This document shows, piece after piece, positions 1 to 7,367 of a stretch of 7,470 nucleotides of DNA. Made by a program: the position numbers and the translations under genes. Origin of the DNA: Desulfocapsaceae bacterium (lineage in GTDB: Bacteria > Desulfobacterota > Desulfobulbia > Desulfobulbales > Desulfocapsaceae). The stretch covers positions 1-7,470 of the forward strand of contig JAOZLO010000129.1 of the NCBI GenBank assembly GCA_029934775.1. Reading direction: 5' to 3'. Numbering within the stretch: position 1 is the first letter of the stretch; every line of letters starts with the position of its first letter. Below the pieces are notes generated by a model. That model saw only the letters and a list, made by a program, of their open reading frames with translations. It did no database searches and was not told the origin of the DNA.

Positions 1-1356
1 GATGCGGCTTTATGTGCGGCAATGACTGCAAGTGAAACCGGAGCCTCAGTCCTCCTGCTGGAGGCATCTCCCGAGGTATATCGCGGAGGCAACAGCCGCC
101 ACACCCGTAATCTGCGCTACATGCACCAGGAGGGTAATGAGTTTTTGACGGGACCATACCCGGAAGAAGAGTTTTTTGAGGACCTTATTCAGGTAACCGG
201 CGGGGAAACTAACGAACAACTCGCTCGTTTAACAATCAGAGAATCAAACAATGTCGGTACCTGGATGCAGGAACATGGCTGTATGTTCCAGCCAGCCATG
301 CGCGGCACCCTGCATCTTTCCAGAACAAATGCCTTTTTCCTTGGCGGTGGAAGAGCGCTGATGAATTCATATTATCGAACCGCCGGCAAACTCGGTGTTT
401 CCATATGCTATAACGCAAATGTGCAGGACCTGCAGATAACCAGCGGTAGTTTCAGTGAAGCCACAGTTGATCTGGACGGCAGTACAAAACAGATTCGTGC
501 TAAGACTGTTGTCATTGCTTCCGGAGGGTTCCAGGCAAATCTTGACTGGCTCCAGCAGGAATGGGGGGACGCCGCAAAAAATTTCATAGTACGAGGTTCA
601 CCCTATGATAAAGGGCGTATGCTGCGTGTACTACTGGATAAAGGTGCAAAACAGATAGGTGATCCGCGTCAATGCCATGCCGTTGCAATTGATGCCAGGG
701 CACCCAAATATGATGGAGGCATCGTAACACGGCTGGATTGTTTATCATTTGGAATAGTCGTTAACAAAAATGGTAAACGTTTCTACGATGAAGGGGAAGA
801 TTTCTGGCCCAAAAGATATGCAATATGGGGGCGTCTGGTAGCACAACAGCCGGATCAGATCGCATATTCCATTATCGATGCCAAATCAATTGATCTGTTC
901 ATGCCTTCAGTGTTCCCTCCAATCGAGGCCGGTTCCTTAAAAGAATTGGCTGAAAAACTCGAGCTCAATCCAGTTGAGTTCGAAGATACAATAAAAGAAT
1001 TCAACCAGGCCGCTGTGCCTGGCAGTTTCGATCCTGCGGAGCTCGATGATTGTACTACAAAAACTCTGGATCCTCCGAAAAGCCACTGGGCCATACCAAT
1101 AGATACCCCACCGTACTATGGTTATCCCCTGCGACCGGGAATTACCTTTACATACCTCAGTGTTGCAGTAAACGATAAGACTCAGGTCATCATGGAAGAT
1201 GATCGCCCTTCTGAAAATATCTTTGCAGCCGGGGAAATCATGTCTGGCAATATTCTTGGCAAAGGCTATATGGCTGGATTTGGCATGACAATAGGAACAG
1301 TTTTTGGACGTATAGCAGGGATGGAGGCCGCAGAATATGCAAAAAAAAGCAATTAA
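1..1356 (+). CDS. tcuA: FAD-dependent tricarballylate dehydrogenase TcuA, 5' end outside the window
   Basis: This flavoprotein of the fumarate reductase/succinate dehydrogenase family is predicted to oxidise tricarballylate to cis-aconitate in the cytoplasm, handing electrons to TcuB. The reading frame is open from base 1. The first visible residues, DAALCAA, are the tail of the N-terminal dinucleotide-binding motif, whose Gly-rich part lies upstream, so the ATG at 22 is internal. Compared with the usual ~465 residues, about 15 are missing and 451 are visible. Numbered from base 1, the family-typical segment GGNSRHTRNLR is at residues 29-39, and the C-terminal FAD-binding segment (AAGE, then GNILGKGYMAGFG) is at 409-428. 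The stop codon (1354-1356) lies inside tcuB, so the two are translationally coupled. The family match is strong and rests on recognised motifs. The exact substrate is inferred from the family and from the tcuB neighbour. Confidence 0.93.
   Translation, partial: DAALCAAMTASETGASVLLLEASPEVYRGGNSRHTRNLRYMHQEGNEFLTGPYPEEEFFEDLIQVTGGETNEQLARLTIRESNNVGTWMQEHGCMFQPAMRGTLHLSRTNAFFLGGGRALMNSYYRTAGKLGVSICYNANVQDLQITSGSFSEATVDLDGSTKQIRAKTVVIASGGFQANLDWLQQEWGDAAKNFIVRGSPYDKGRMLRVLLDKGAKQIGDPRQCHAVAIDARAPKYDGGIVTRLDCLSFGIVVNKNGKRFYDEGEDFWPKRYAIWGRLVAQQPDQIAYSIIDAKSIDLFMPSVFPPIEAGSLKELAEKLELNPVEFEDTIKEFNQAAVPGSFDPAELDDCTTKTLDPPKSHWAIPIDTPPYYGYPLRPGITFTYLSVAVNDKTQVIMEDDRPSENIFAAGEIMSGNILGKGYMAGFGMTIGTVFGRIAGMEAAEYAKKSN
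1323..1327 (+). promoter_or_regulatory. Ribosome binding site of tcuB inside tcuA
   Basis: GGAGG lies 9 bases before the ATG at 1337, within the last codons of tcuA. It fixes the tcuB start and the 20-base overlap between the two genes, a layout that favours coupled, near-stoichiometric synthesis. Confidence 0.8.
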
Positions 1357-2431
1357 TGAAGCCGAGCGCGTTTTAAGAATTTGCAATTCCTGTCGATACT
1401 GCGAGGGATTCTGTGCAGTTTTTCCGGCAATGGAGCTACGCAGAACCTTTACCGAGGGTGATTTAAAATATCTGGCAAACCTTTGCCATAACTGCAGGGA
1501 CTGCTATTATGCATGTCAGTATGCACCACCCCATGATTTTGATCTTAATTTTCCAAAAGCAATGGCTGAGCTGCGCCTTGAGACGTATAAAGAATTTGCC
1601 TGGCCCAATTTCCTGTCCGGGCTCTTTCACCGAAACGGTCTTGCAGTAACCCTCATTTCTATACTGTGTGTGTTTTTTGTTGCATTGCTCACATTTATTT
1701 CCCAGGGAAGTGAAGTTGTAGAAGGAGTACATACCGGCGCAAATTCTTTCTATAATGTCATCCCATATTGGGCGATGTTGTTGCCGTTTACAGTTCTCGC
1801 CGGTTTGGCTGTTTTATGTTTTTGGAAGAGTGTTTCTCATTTCTGGAAGGAGACCGACACGAATTCAAGGCCACTGTTTGGTTTTGGGGCAAACATGGGT
1901 GCCACCTGGGATGTGTTGCGACTTAAATATCTGGATGGAGGCGGCCATGGCTGCAACTACCCTGACGACCGGTTCAGTATGATGCGTCGGAATTTACACC
2001 ATTTTGTCTTTTACGGTTTTGCACTGTGCCTGGTCTCAACGACTATAGCTGCAATATATGACCATGTTCTGCACCTTCCGGCACCTTACCCCCTTTTGAG
2101 TTGGCCTGTGGTAACGGGGACAATTGGCGGCATCTCCATCCTGATTGGGACAGCTGGACTACTTTTTCTCAAATTTCAGATGGATAGAGAGCCAGCAGCC
2201 CGACACTCTTTTGGCATGGATGTCAGTTTTGGTGTATTACTTTTTCTCGTCAACCTGACAGGCCTATTGTTACTTGCATTTCGCGAGACTTCCACTATGG
2301 GAATGATGCTGATCGTACATATCGGTCTTGTAATGGCACTGTTCATTACATTTCCTTTCGGAAAATTTGTCCATGGTGTTTATAGATATATAGCGCTGGT
2401 ACGAAATGCACAGGAACAGTCAGAAGTATAA
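1337..2431 (+). CDS. tcuB: Tricarballylate utilization Fe-S/heme membrane protein TcuB (CitB-like)
   Basis: TcuB reoxidises the FADH2 of TcuA and delivers the electrons to the membrane. In Salmonella the protein is reported to use two [4Fe-4S] clusters and heme. The 364-residue product has an N-terminal ferredoxin-like region with two complete cluster motifs: C16-x2-C19-x2-C22-x3-C26 followed by P30, and C50-x2-C53-x2-C56-x3-C60 followed by PPH at 64-66. About six hydrophobic helices follow, near residues 101-122, 145-162, 222-245, 257-280, 296-315 and 323-345. Histidines in or beside them (221, 222, 243, 246, 328, 346) are candidate heme ligands; this is inference. Length is normal for the family. 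The start is set by the GGAGG within tcuA. No clear terminator follows before the convergent operon. Confidence 0.92.
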   Translation: MQKKAINEAERVLRICNSCRYCEGFCAVFPAMELRRTFTEGDLKYLANLCHNCRDCYYACQYAPPHDFDLNFPKAMAELRLETYKEFAWPNFLSGLFHRNGLAVTLISILCVFFVALLTFISQGSEVVEGVHTGANSFYNVIPYWAMLLPFTVLAGLAVLCFWKSVSHFWKETDTNSRPLFGFGANMGATWDVLRLKYLDGGGHGCNYPDDRFSMMRRNLHHFVFYGFALCLVSTTIAAIYDHVLHLPAPYPLLSWPVVTGTIGGISILIGTAGLLFLKFQMDREPAARHSFGMDVSFGVLLFLVNLTGLLLLAFRETSTMGMMLIVHIGLVMALFITFPFGKFVHGVYRYIALVRNAQEQSEV

Positions 2432-2540
2432 AGCAATAGCTACCTGAACTCTACGGCAGTGCATTACACCGAGCAATACGTTTGGATAAGAGGCTAAAAC
2501 CTGGCCTGTTGATCTCGATCTAGCGAAAACACTGGTTAAT

Positions 2541-3638
2541 TCATATCCGATGGCCACTCCAGACGGCAGAAGGCACAAACACTTCTCCTTCTGCCAGCTT
2601 ACGCGCCGTCCGAATCAGCCCTGCCGAATTCAGCTTGAATCCATCCGATTCGATCTCGTAGTCAACAATCACTTCAAGCTGGCCTGATGAATGTTCAAGA
2701 GTGATTGTAATCGGGACCTCACTCGATAGCTGCACTATGCCTTCAGCCACAGTACCGGGGGTCAAAAGACAGGTTGCCAGGCATTGTGCCCCGGTCACAG
2801 CCATGGTCGGATGACATTTCCAAGGCATAAAATAGCGCGTACTCATCGTTCCACCAGATTTTGGCGGTGCTATCAGACCAAATTTTGGCGTCACGGAATC
2901 GCCCACATCACCCATGCCCATCAATCGCCCAGCTTCAATTCGGATTGGCTCCATCCGCTCAAAGAAAGTTCGGTTACCATCCAGTTCGGTGCGGCTCTCA
3001 TACCCGGTCAGACCGAAATTCTCAGCTCTGGCAATAACCATAGGCATGGCCACATCCATGCAGGTTACCTCAATACCATCTACCTCATCAATCAGTCTAC
3101 CGGTAGGTAGAAATGCACCAGTCAGGCCACCCACAATATCCATGAACTGCAGCTCGACGGGAGCTGATGTGCCAGGTACACCATCAATTGCAGTATCACC
3201 CACATAATTGACTTGCCCGTGCGGTGTTTGAACCTTGGAAACGATTCGGGCCCCAGTGTTTACCGCCCGGATCTTGATGATCGTCTCATCACCCTCCGGC
3301 ACAATCATTCCCATTTCCAGCGCTGCCGGACCAACACCAGACAGGATGTTACCGCAGGTAGGTCTGTAGTCCACATGCCGGTCTTCAACACTCACCTGCG
3401 CAAAGAAATAGTCAATGTCCGCCCAGTCATCCTCCGATTCTGACAGCATTGCGACTTTTGTAGTAACCGGTATTCCACCGCCAATTCCGTCAATGTTGAT
3501 CGAATTACCAGAACCGATGAGGGAGACCAGCACTTCGCTGAGCTTTGCTTTATCTGCGGGTAGATCACTCCTCCTGAAATATGGCCCACGGGAAGTTCCT
3601 CCCCGCATGAAGAAAAAGGGAATAGGGGTTTGAGTCAT
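2541..3638 (-). CDS. PrpF/GalD-family double-bond isomerase (aconitate-type isomerase or 4-oxalomesaconate tautomerase)
   Basis: This 365-residue protein belongs to the PrpF family (diaminopimelate epimerase-like fold). These enzymes shift a double bond in unsaturated di- and tricarboxylates: 2-methylaconitate for PrpF, 4-oxalomesaconate for GalD and LigU. Visible signatures are MRGGTSRG at residues 11-18, the DGIGGG loop at 50-55, Lys61 in TTKVA, and Cys95 in CGNILSGVGP. The 34-residue spacing of Lys61 and Cys95 equals that of the functional Lys73/Cys107 pair I recall for Shewanella PrpF. The sequence resembles GalD closely, but no gallate-pathway genes are present. Its place 17 bases behind the tricarboxylate permease, facing tcuAB, favours a tricarboxylate substrate such as trans-aconitate. 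The ATG at 3638 has only a weak GGCGGA, consistent with coupling to the upstream gene. The family is secure and the substrate is not, so no symbol is given. Confidence 0.9.
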   Translation of the reverse strand: MTQTPIPFFFMRGGTSRGPYFRRSDLPADKAKLSEVLVSLIGSGNSINIDGIGGGIPVTTKVAMLSESEDDWADIDYFFAQVSVEDRHVDYRPTCGNILSGVGPAALEMGMIVPEGDETIIKIRAVNTGARIVSKVQTPHGQVNYVGDTAIDGVPGTSAPVELQFMDIVGGLTGAFLPTGRLIDEVDGIEVTCMDVAMPMVIARAENFGLTGYESRTELDGNRTFFERMEPIRIEAGRLMGMGDVGDSVTPKFGLIAPPKSGGTMSTRYFMPWKCHPTMAVTGAQCLATCLLTPGTVAEGIVQLSSEVPITITLEHSSGQLEVIVDYEIESDGFKLNSAGLIRTARKLAEGEVFVPSAVWSGHRI

Positions 3639-3655
3639 AAATCCGCCATTTCAAC

Positions 3656-5677
3656 TTATATCCCACCCAGCGGCCAGGGGAGCTCAACAAATGCCTGCAG
3701 GAGACCCGGTGGAAAATCCCGGTTCAGAGAACCAGCCATAAAACATATCAATGCTATGCCTCCGGCGGTAAGGAGCAGGGTTCTGGCCCAGGTTCTGCCA
3801 GCTCGTATCCGGAGAAAGGCCACAAAAAAAATGGCCAGAGCCAGAATGAAACCAAGCAGAGATGAAAGTATCAGTAAAACCGCGAACCAGGCCAACGTCC
3901 TCCACAGCCCCTGAGGGGCCTCGGCATCCTCGCCCGCGGCCTCACGGTCGGCAAAAATCACATCCTCTTTCGGAGCAAGGAACATGCGAATAAGGAGCAA
4001 AAGGCAGGAAACCGTTGCTACAAAGGCTATTGTCATCGGGAAAATACGATCTGTCTGCATGGTAATTGCAGCGGCATCGAAGTAACTGATCACAAAATAT
4101 ACGGTTACACACAGTAGAAAGATCAATGGAGCCCGTTTCGCGCCCACGGGGACATCTCCCTCAGACATAATGGATTTAGCCTGCCGGATACCTACAATTA
4201 TCGAGATAACAGTAATGATAAGCAATACAATGACGATGGGTGAAAAGATATATTCCAGACCGACATCAGCCCCTCTGCGAAACTTACTCATGGCAATCTG
4301 ATAGGCTTGAAAAGAAAAATTCTCAGCCTGTGTACTGAGCACAAATCCGATCAGAAAAGCTGGTCGTGACCAGTCAAACCGCCTCAGAAAGATGCCGAGG
4401 AGACCTATTGCAAAGAGCGCCACCAGGTCACCCAGAGACTGCCGCGACTGAAAGGCCGCAAAAGTGATCATCATAAAAAGAAATGGTGCCAGCATCGTGA
4501 ATCGGATCGTGGTCAACCGTGCAATACCTGGTGAAAGGAGGATGCATAGCCCTGCGCCAACAACATTTGCCAAAGCGAGCGACCATACAACCGTATATGT
4601 TATATCGAGATCATTAGTGATAAGTTGGGGCCCGGCATCATATCCCAGGAGTGCAAGGCCGCCAAGAAAGATGGCCATGGACCCCGACCCGGGAATCCCG
4701 AAAATCAGGGTTGGCACTAAACCGCCGCCCTCTTTGGCGTTGTTGGAGGATTCGGGCCCGATCACACCGCGTATTTCTCCCGATCCGAAACCGGATTTGT
4801 CACTGGTGGTCTGCACAGTATGACCATAGGCGATCCAGTCAACAACCGAGCCTCCAAGGCCGGGGATCACCCCGACAATCACACCAATCAATGAACACCG
4901 TATCGACAGCCAGATATTGTTCCACCAGTCACTTACCCCCTTTAACCATCCTGCACCCAGCGTTGCATCCCTGGAAATGGCCCGGTCCTGGCGCAGCAGG
5001 GAAATAATCTCGGGGATAGCAAAAATTCCCATACCGACAATAACCAGCTGCAATCCATCCGTCAGATAGGGGATGCTGTAGGTGGACATCCTGAGAGAAC
5101 CACCCGCATCCGCCTCACCTATGGTGCCTACCAGCAGTCCCATGCAGGCGGCGGCAACGCCTTTTAGCGGCAGGCGACCGGCCAGAATTGCGACCATGCT
5201 CAGACCCAGAATTGTAATCATCAGCATTTCCGGTAAACCAAAGGCCAGGACAATAGGCCGAGCGATGAGGATAAAAAAGGTGAGGAAAAAAGCCCCCAGC
5301 AGACCGCCAAATAAAGATGAAGCAAATGCAGCGGAGAGAGCTCTTGCCGCTTCGCCCTTCTTTGCAAGGGGGAACCCATCGAGCACAGTAGCTTGAGAAG
5401 CTGATGAGCCGGGAATACCCATCAGGACCGAAGCAAAGGTATCAGAAGTAGGAATGACTGCCACAAGGCCAACCATCAGGGCCAGGCCGGAGACCGGCTC
5501 CATGCCGTAAACGAAGGGAAGAACCAGAGACAGGCCCGCTATTCCCCCTAGCCCGGGGAATACACCGACGGACAGCCCCAAAAGAACTCCCAGAACCAGG
5601 AATGTGAGCTGTTGAGGCTGAAGAATCAGGGAAAAAGCTTCCCCCAGCGCCGGAAGCGCAGTAGTAAGAAGATCCAT
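3656..5677 (-). CDS. tctA: Tripartite tricarboxylate transporter, fused TctA-TctB membrane protein
   Basis: This is the inner-membrane part of a tripartite tricarboxylate transporter, an ion-driven importer served by a periplasmic binding protein. From the ATG at 5677 it has 673 residues, against about 500 for TctA alone. Residues 1 to ~500 are TctA. The two-fold internal repeat is plain: GVFPGLGG (38-45) recurs as GVIPGLGG (269-276), and GIPGSSA (87-93) as GIPGSGS (327-333). After a polar linker near 500-515, residues ~516-673 form a TctB-like domain of about four helices with the usual charged stretch in the middle (about 570-592). So both membrane subunits are one polypeptide. A TTG at 5707 could add ten residues, but its purine-rich leader lies in the stem of a hairpin. 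The ATG has GGAGG at 5682-5686 (4-base spacing) and begins the family-typical MDLLTTALPALGEAF. It lies downstream of tctC, as expected. Confidence 0.92.
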   Translation of the reverse strand: MDLLTTALPALGEAFSLILQPQQLTFLVLGVLLGLSVGVFPGLGGIAGLSLVLPFVYGMEPVSGLALMVGLVAVIPTSDTFASVLMGIPGSSASQATVLDGFPLAKKGEAARALSAAFASSLFGGLLGAFFLTFFILIARPIVLAFGLPEMLMITILGLSMVAILAGRLPLKGVAAACMGLLVGTIGEADAGGSLRMSTYSIPYLTDGLQLVIVGMGIFAIPEIISLLRQDRAISRDATLGAGWLKGVSDWWNNIWLSIRCSLIGVIVGVIPGLGGSVVDWIAYGHTVQTTSDKSGFGSGEIRGVIGPESSNNAKEGGGLVPTLIFGIPGSGSMAIFLGGLALLGYDAGPQLITNDLDITYTVVWSLALANVVGAGLCILLSPGIARLTTIRFTMLAPFLFMMITFAAFQSRQSLGDLVALFAIGLLGIFLRRFDWSRPAFLIGFVLSTQAENFSFQAYQIAMSKFRRGADVGLEYIFSPIVIVLLIITVISIIVGIRQAKSIMSEGDVPVGAKRAPLIFLLCVTVYFVISYFDAAAITMQTDRIFPMTIAFVATVSCLLLLIRMFLAPKEDVIFADREAAGEDAEAPQGLWRTLAWFAVLLILSSLLGFILALAIFFVAFLRIRAGRTWARTLLLTAGGIALICFMAGSLNRDFPPGLLQAFVELPWPLGGI

Positions 5678-5709
5678 AGGGCCTCCATCAACAGAATAGA
5701 AAATCAAGA

Positions 5710-5737
5710 ACCCCTTCGGTGAGTCAGCAGAAGGGGT
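5710..5737 (-). terminator. Hairpin between tctC and tctAB, possible attenuator or mRNA stabiliser
   Basis: A perfect 8-bp inverted repeat (ACCCCTTC at 5710-5717, GAAGGGGT at 5730-5737) encloses a 12-base loop. On the transcribed strand it follows the tctC stop by 12 bases and is followed by the T-rich run TTCTTGATTTTC. The T-run is interrupted, so this is probably a weak or partial terminator, or a 3'-end stabiliser for tctC mRNA, rather than a full stop. Such elements often let binding proteins be made in excess of their permeases. Confidence 0.55.
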
Positions 5738-5749
5738 ATAAGAGGATGA

Positions 5750-6850
5750 TTACTTCAATGTTACACCATAGCGTTCTTTGAGCCAGTTCAGAACAAAGGC
5801 TTTTGCCTCAGCCGGAACGTTAGTGGCGCTATTTAGAGCACCAGTTGCCATATCACCGGTCATCTGAGGGTACTTGCCAAGACGCACAGCTGAGATTTCG
5901 GCAAAGTCACTGCGCGCGTGAACCGCTTGAAATGCCTTGGTATACGTGGCGATAGCTTCCGCAGGTGCACCTTGAGGCAGAAAGACCATCTTTTGTGCAG
6001 GGAAGCCTGCTATAAAGAAAGCTTTCCAGGCTTCCCACTGCTCACCTTTCGTCTCACATCCTGCTGTCGCATCGCAGACCTCTTTGAAAGTCGGCATATC
6101 AGGGAAGGTCGGATCGCGGACAATGTTACCGTCTGCATCCAGAGAACCCCAGGACATCATCGGTACGGCTTTTCCTTCCTTGACCAGCGGAGCAACGCCT
6201 TTCAGGTAACTGGAAGAGGTCTGGTAGTCGATGTTGGCTTCACCACGTTCAAACATCAGGCGGCCATCACCGCGGCCTTTAATACCAAATACGGGTTCTA
6301 CCTTCAATCCAAGCATCTCCCAGGCAAGCAGCGGTACAAGATCAAGGCGGGTGGCCCCCTGAGAGCCGTAAATAAAGTTGATATCCTTCAGATCATCAGC
6401 ATCGCCATCGAATTTCTTGGCCAGATCAGGGGGCAGGTAGGCAACACCACCGGTACCCGACGCCATAACCACATTCCAGTCTTTATACTCATACTTCACC
6501 CGGGGATCACCAAGAAGGTAGGGAAATTGTGTAGATCCTGAAGAACCAAATATCGTTGTTCCGTTTTTATATTTTCGTTTCTGGAACCAGTTTGCCCCCT
6601 TGGTCGAGCCAGCCCCCGGCATGAATTTCACAACCACAGTGGGTTTTCCAGGCAGCGCCTCGCTGAGAAGGGGAGCATAAAAATGAGACCATTTTGCTGA
6701 ACCGCCGGATTCAGAGAATGGTATAACCCATTCAACAGTCTTACCTTTCAGGTCAATTCCATCGGCGGCAACAGCCTGGATCGAAAAGGCAACAGCAGCA
6801 GAGGCCGCAAGACCAAGTGTTGCCCAGCGGGTGATTTTTGTGATAGACAT
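5750..6850 (-). CDS. tctC: Periplasmic tricarboxylate-binding protein, TctC/Bug family
   Basis: This solute-binding protein should capture the tricarboxylate in the periplasm and present it to TctAB. The 366-residue product begins with a Sec signal peptide: K5 and R8, a hydrophobic stretch of about residues 10-24, and AVAA at 26-29 with cleavage near 28/29. The mature N-terminus shows the family pattern: KTVEWVIPF, a GG turn at 49-50, then PTVVVKFMPGAGSTKGAN, the ligand-pocket region. It is longer than the usual ~320-330 residues. An insert-like region around 240-275 carries Cys259 and Cys265, which could form a disulfide after export (inference). The start is ATG 6850, with GGAGG at 6856-6860 and 5-base spacing. 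The TTG at 6862 overlaps that site and is not credible. Family assignment is firm; the ligand is inferred from context. Confidence 0.9.
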   Translation of the reverse strand: MSITKITRWATLGLAASAAVAFSIQAVAADGIDLKGKTVEWVIPFSESGGSAKWSHFYAPLLSEALPGKPTVVVKFMPGAGSTKGANWFQKRKYKNGTTIFGSSGSTQFPYLLGDPRVKYEYKDWNVVMASGTGGVAYLPPDLAKKFDGDADDLKDINFIYGSQGATRLDLVPLLAWEMLGLKVEPVFGIKGRGDGRLMFERGEANIDYQTSSSYLKGVAPLVKEGKAVPMMSWGSLDADGNIVRDPTFPDMPTFKEVCDATAGCETKGEQWEAWKAFFIAGFPAQKMVFLPQGAPAEAIATYTKAFQAVHARSDFAEISAVRLGKYPQMTGDMATGALNSATNVPAEAKAFVLNWLKERYGVTLK

Positions 6851-6944
6851 AAATTCCTCCAATAAATGATGAATAAGACACTACTTTTCCAGATGGATCA
6901 AACTCATGCGCCACCTGCTCCTCGCCCGATTCCAAACAAAGCAA

Positions 6945-6973
6945 ATTTTAGCTACTATTGACTAATAATGCAA
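6945..6973 (-). promoter_or_regulatory. Candidate sigma-70 promoter of tctC-tctAB-prpF
   Basis: On the minus strand, TTGCAT (6968-6973) and TAAAAT (6945-6950) are separated by exactly 17 bases in an A+T-rich stretch. The -10 matches consensus at five of six positions and the -35 at only three, as expected for a regulated promoter. The predicted start near 6938 leaves a leader of about 88 bases before tctC. The spacer contains one AATAGTA half-site resembling those upstream of the HxlR gene. Confidence 0.45.
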
Positions 6974-7010
6974 CTATTTCTCAAATTATGGTGCTGGGGT
7001 AATATAATGT

Positions 7011-7355
7011 TCATGAGACTTTTTCTCTCTCAAGAAAAATTTTTCCCCATTCATGCATTGCCCAGAGTACTGGCTCCACTGTTCGCCCAAATTCTGTCAG
7101 GGAATATTCAACTTTTGGGGGAACTTCAGCGTATACCTTCCGGTGAACAATACCAAACTGTTCCAACTCGCGCAGCTTGGATGTAAGCATTCTCTGCGTT
7201 ACTTTTGGTATTAACTTTTTCAACTCACTAAATCGCTTAGTGCCTTCAAGTAAATGATGGATAATCAGTATTTTCCACTTCCCGTCAATGACATCCATCG
7301 TCGCTTCGACAGGGCAATTATACTTACCGTCTAATAAAATTCGCTCTTGAACCAC
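7011..7355 (-). CDS. HxlR-family (DUF24) winged-helix transcriptional regulator
   Basis: This 114-residue protein is a full-length HxlR-type regulator, a small dimeric DNA-binding protein often responding to electrophiles, quinones or redox state. It shows the family hallmarks: Cys14-Pro15 near the N-terminus, GKWKILI at 25-31, RFSEL at 41-45, the recognition helix around 52-65 ([14 protein letters not shown]), and the wing with [13 protein letters not shown] at 75-87. The start is GTG at 7355 with GGAGG at 7362-7366 and 6-base spacing; no upstream ATG fits. It lies 160 bases upstream of tctC in the same direction, making it the obvious local regulator, though control of tctC is inference. 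The inverted repeat just upstream of its ribosome binding site suggests autoregulation. The inducer cannot be read from sequence. Confidence 0.92.
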   Translation of the reverse strand: MVQERILLDGKYNCPVEATMDVIDGKWKILIIHHLLEGTKRFSELKKLIPKVTQRMLTSKLRELEQFGIVHRKVYAEVPPKVEYSLTEFGRTVEPVLWAMHEWGKIFLEREKVS

Positions 7356-7367
7356 TGAGATCCTCCA

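Noticed and set aside
22..24. ATG at 22 as the true tcuA start
   Set aside because: The frame is open upstream to base 1 and encodes AALCAA, part of the conserved FAD-binding N-terminus. Starting at 22 would delete the nucleotide-binding motif.
937..1386. A 149-codon minus-strand frame opposite tcuA and the tcuB start
   Set aside because: It is antisense to well-matched tcuA coding sequence. Its apparent Cys-rich protein is a by-product of the opposite strand and shows no family pattern.
2432..2540. A bidirectional terminator between tcuB and the isomerase gene
   Set aside because: Only short or bulged stems are visible (AGGC/GCCT around 2491-2507, and a bulged GTG/CAC stem near 2456-2472), with no T-run on either strand. 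I see no convincing terminator.
5675..5707. TTG at 5707 as the tctAB start
   Set aside because: Its upstream purine run lies inside a strong hairpin stem. The ATG at 5677 has GGAGG and gives the usual N-terminus of the family.
5918..6541. A 207-codon open frame on the plus strand within tctC
   Set aside because: It lies wholly antisense to a convincing binding-protein gene, has no recognisable family features, and has no adequate ribosome binding site.
6848..6862. TTG at 6862 as the tctC start
   Set aside because: The TTG is part of the TTGGAGGAA ribosome binding site of the ATG at 6850, which directly begins a good signal peptide.
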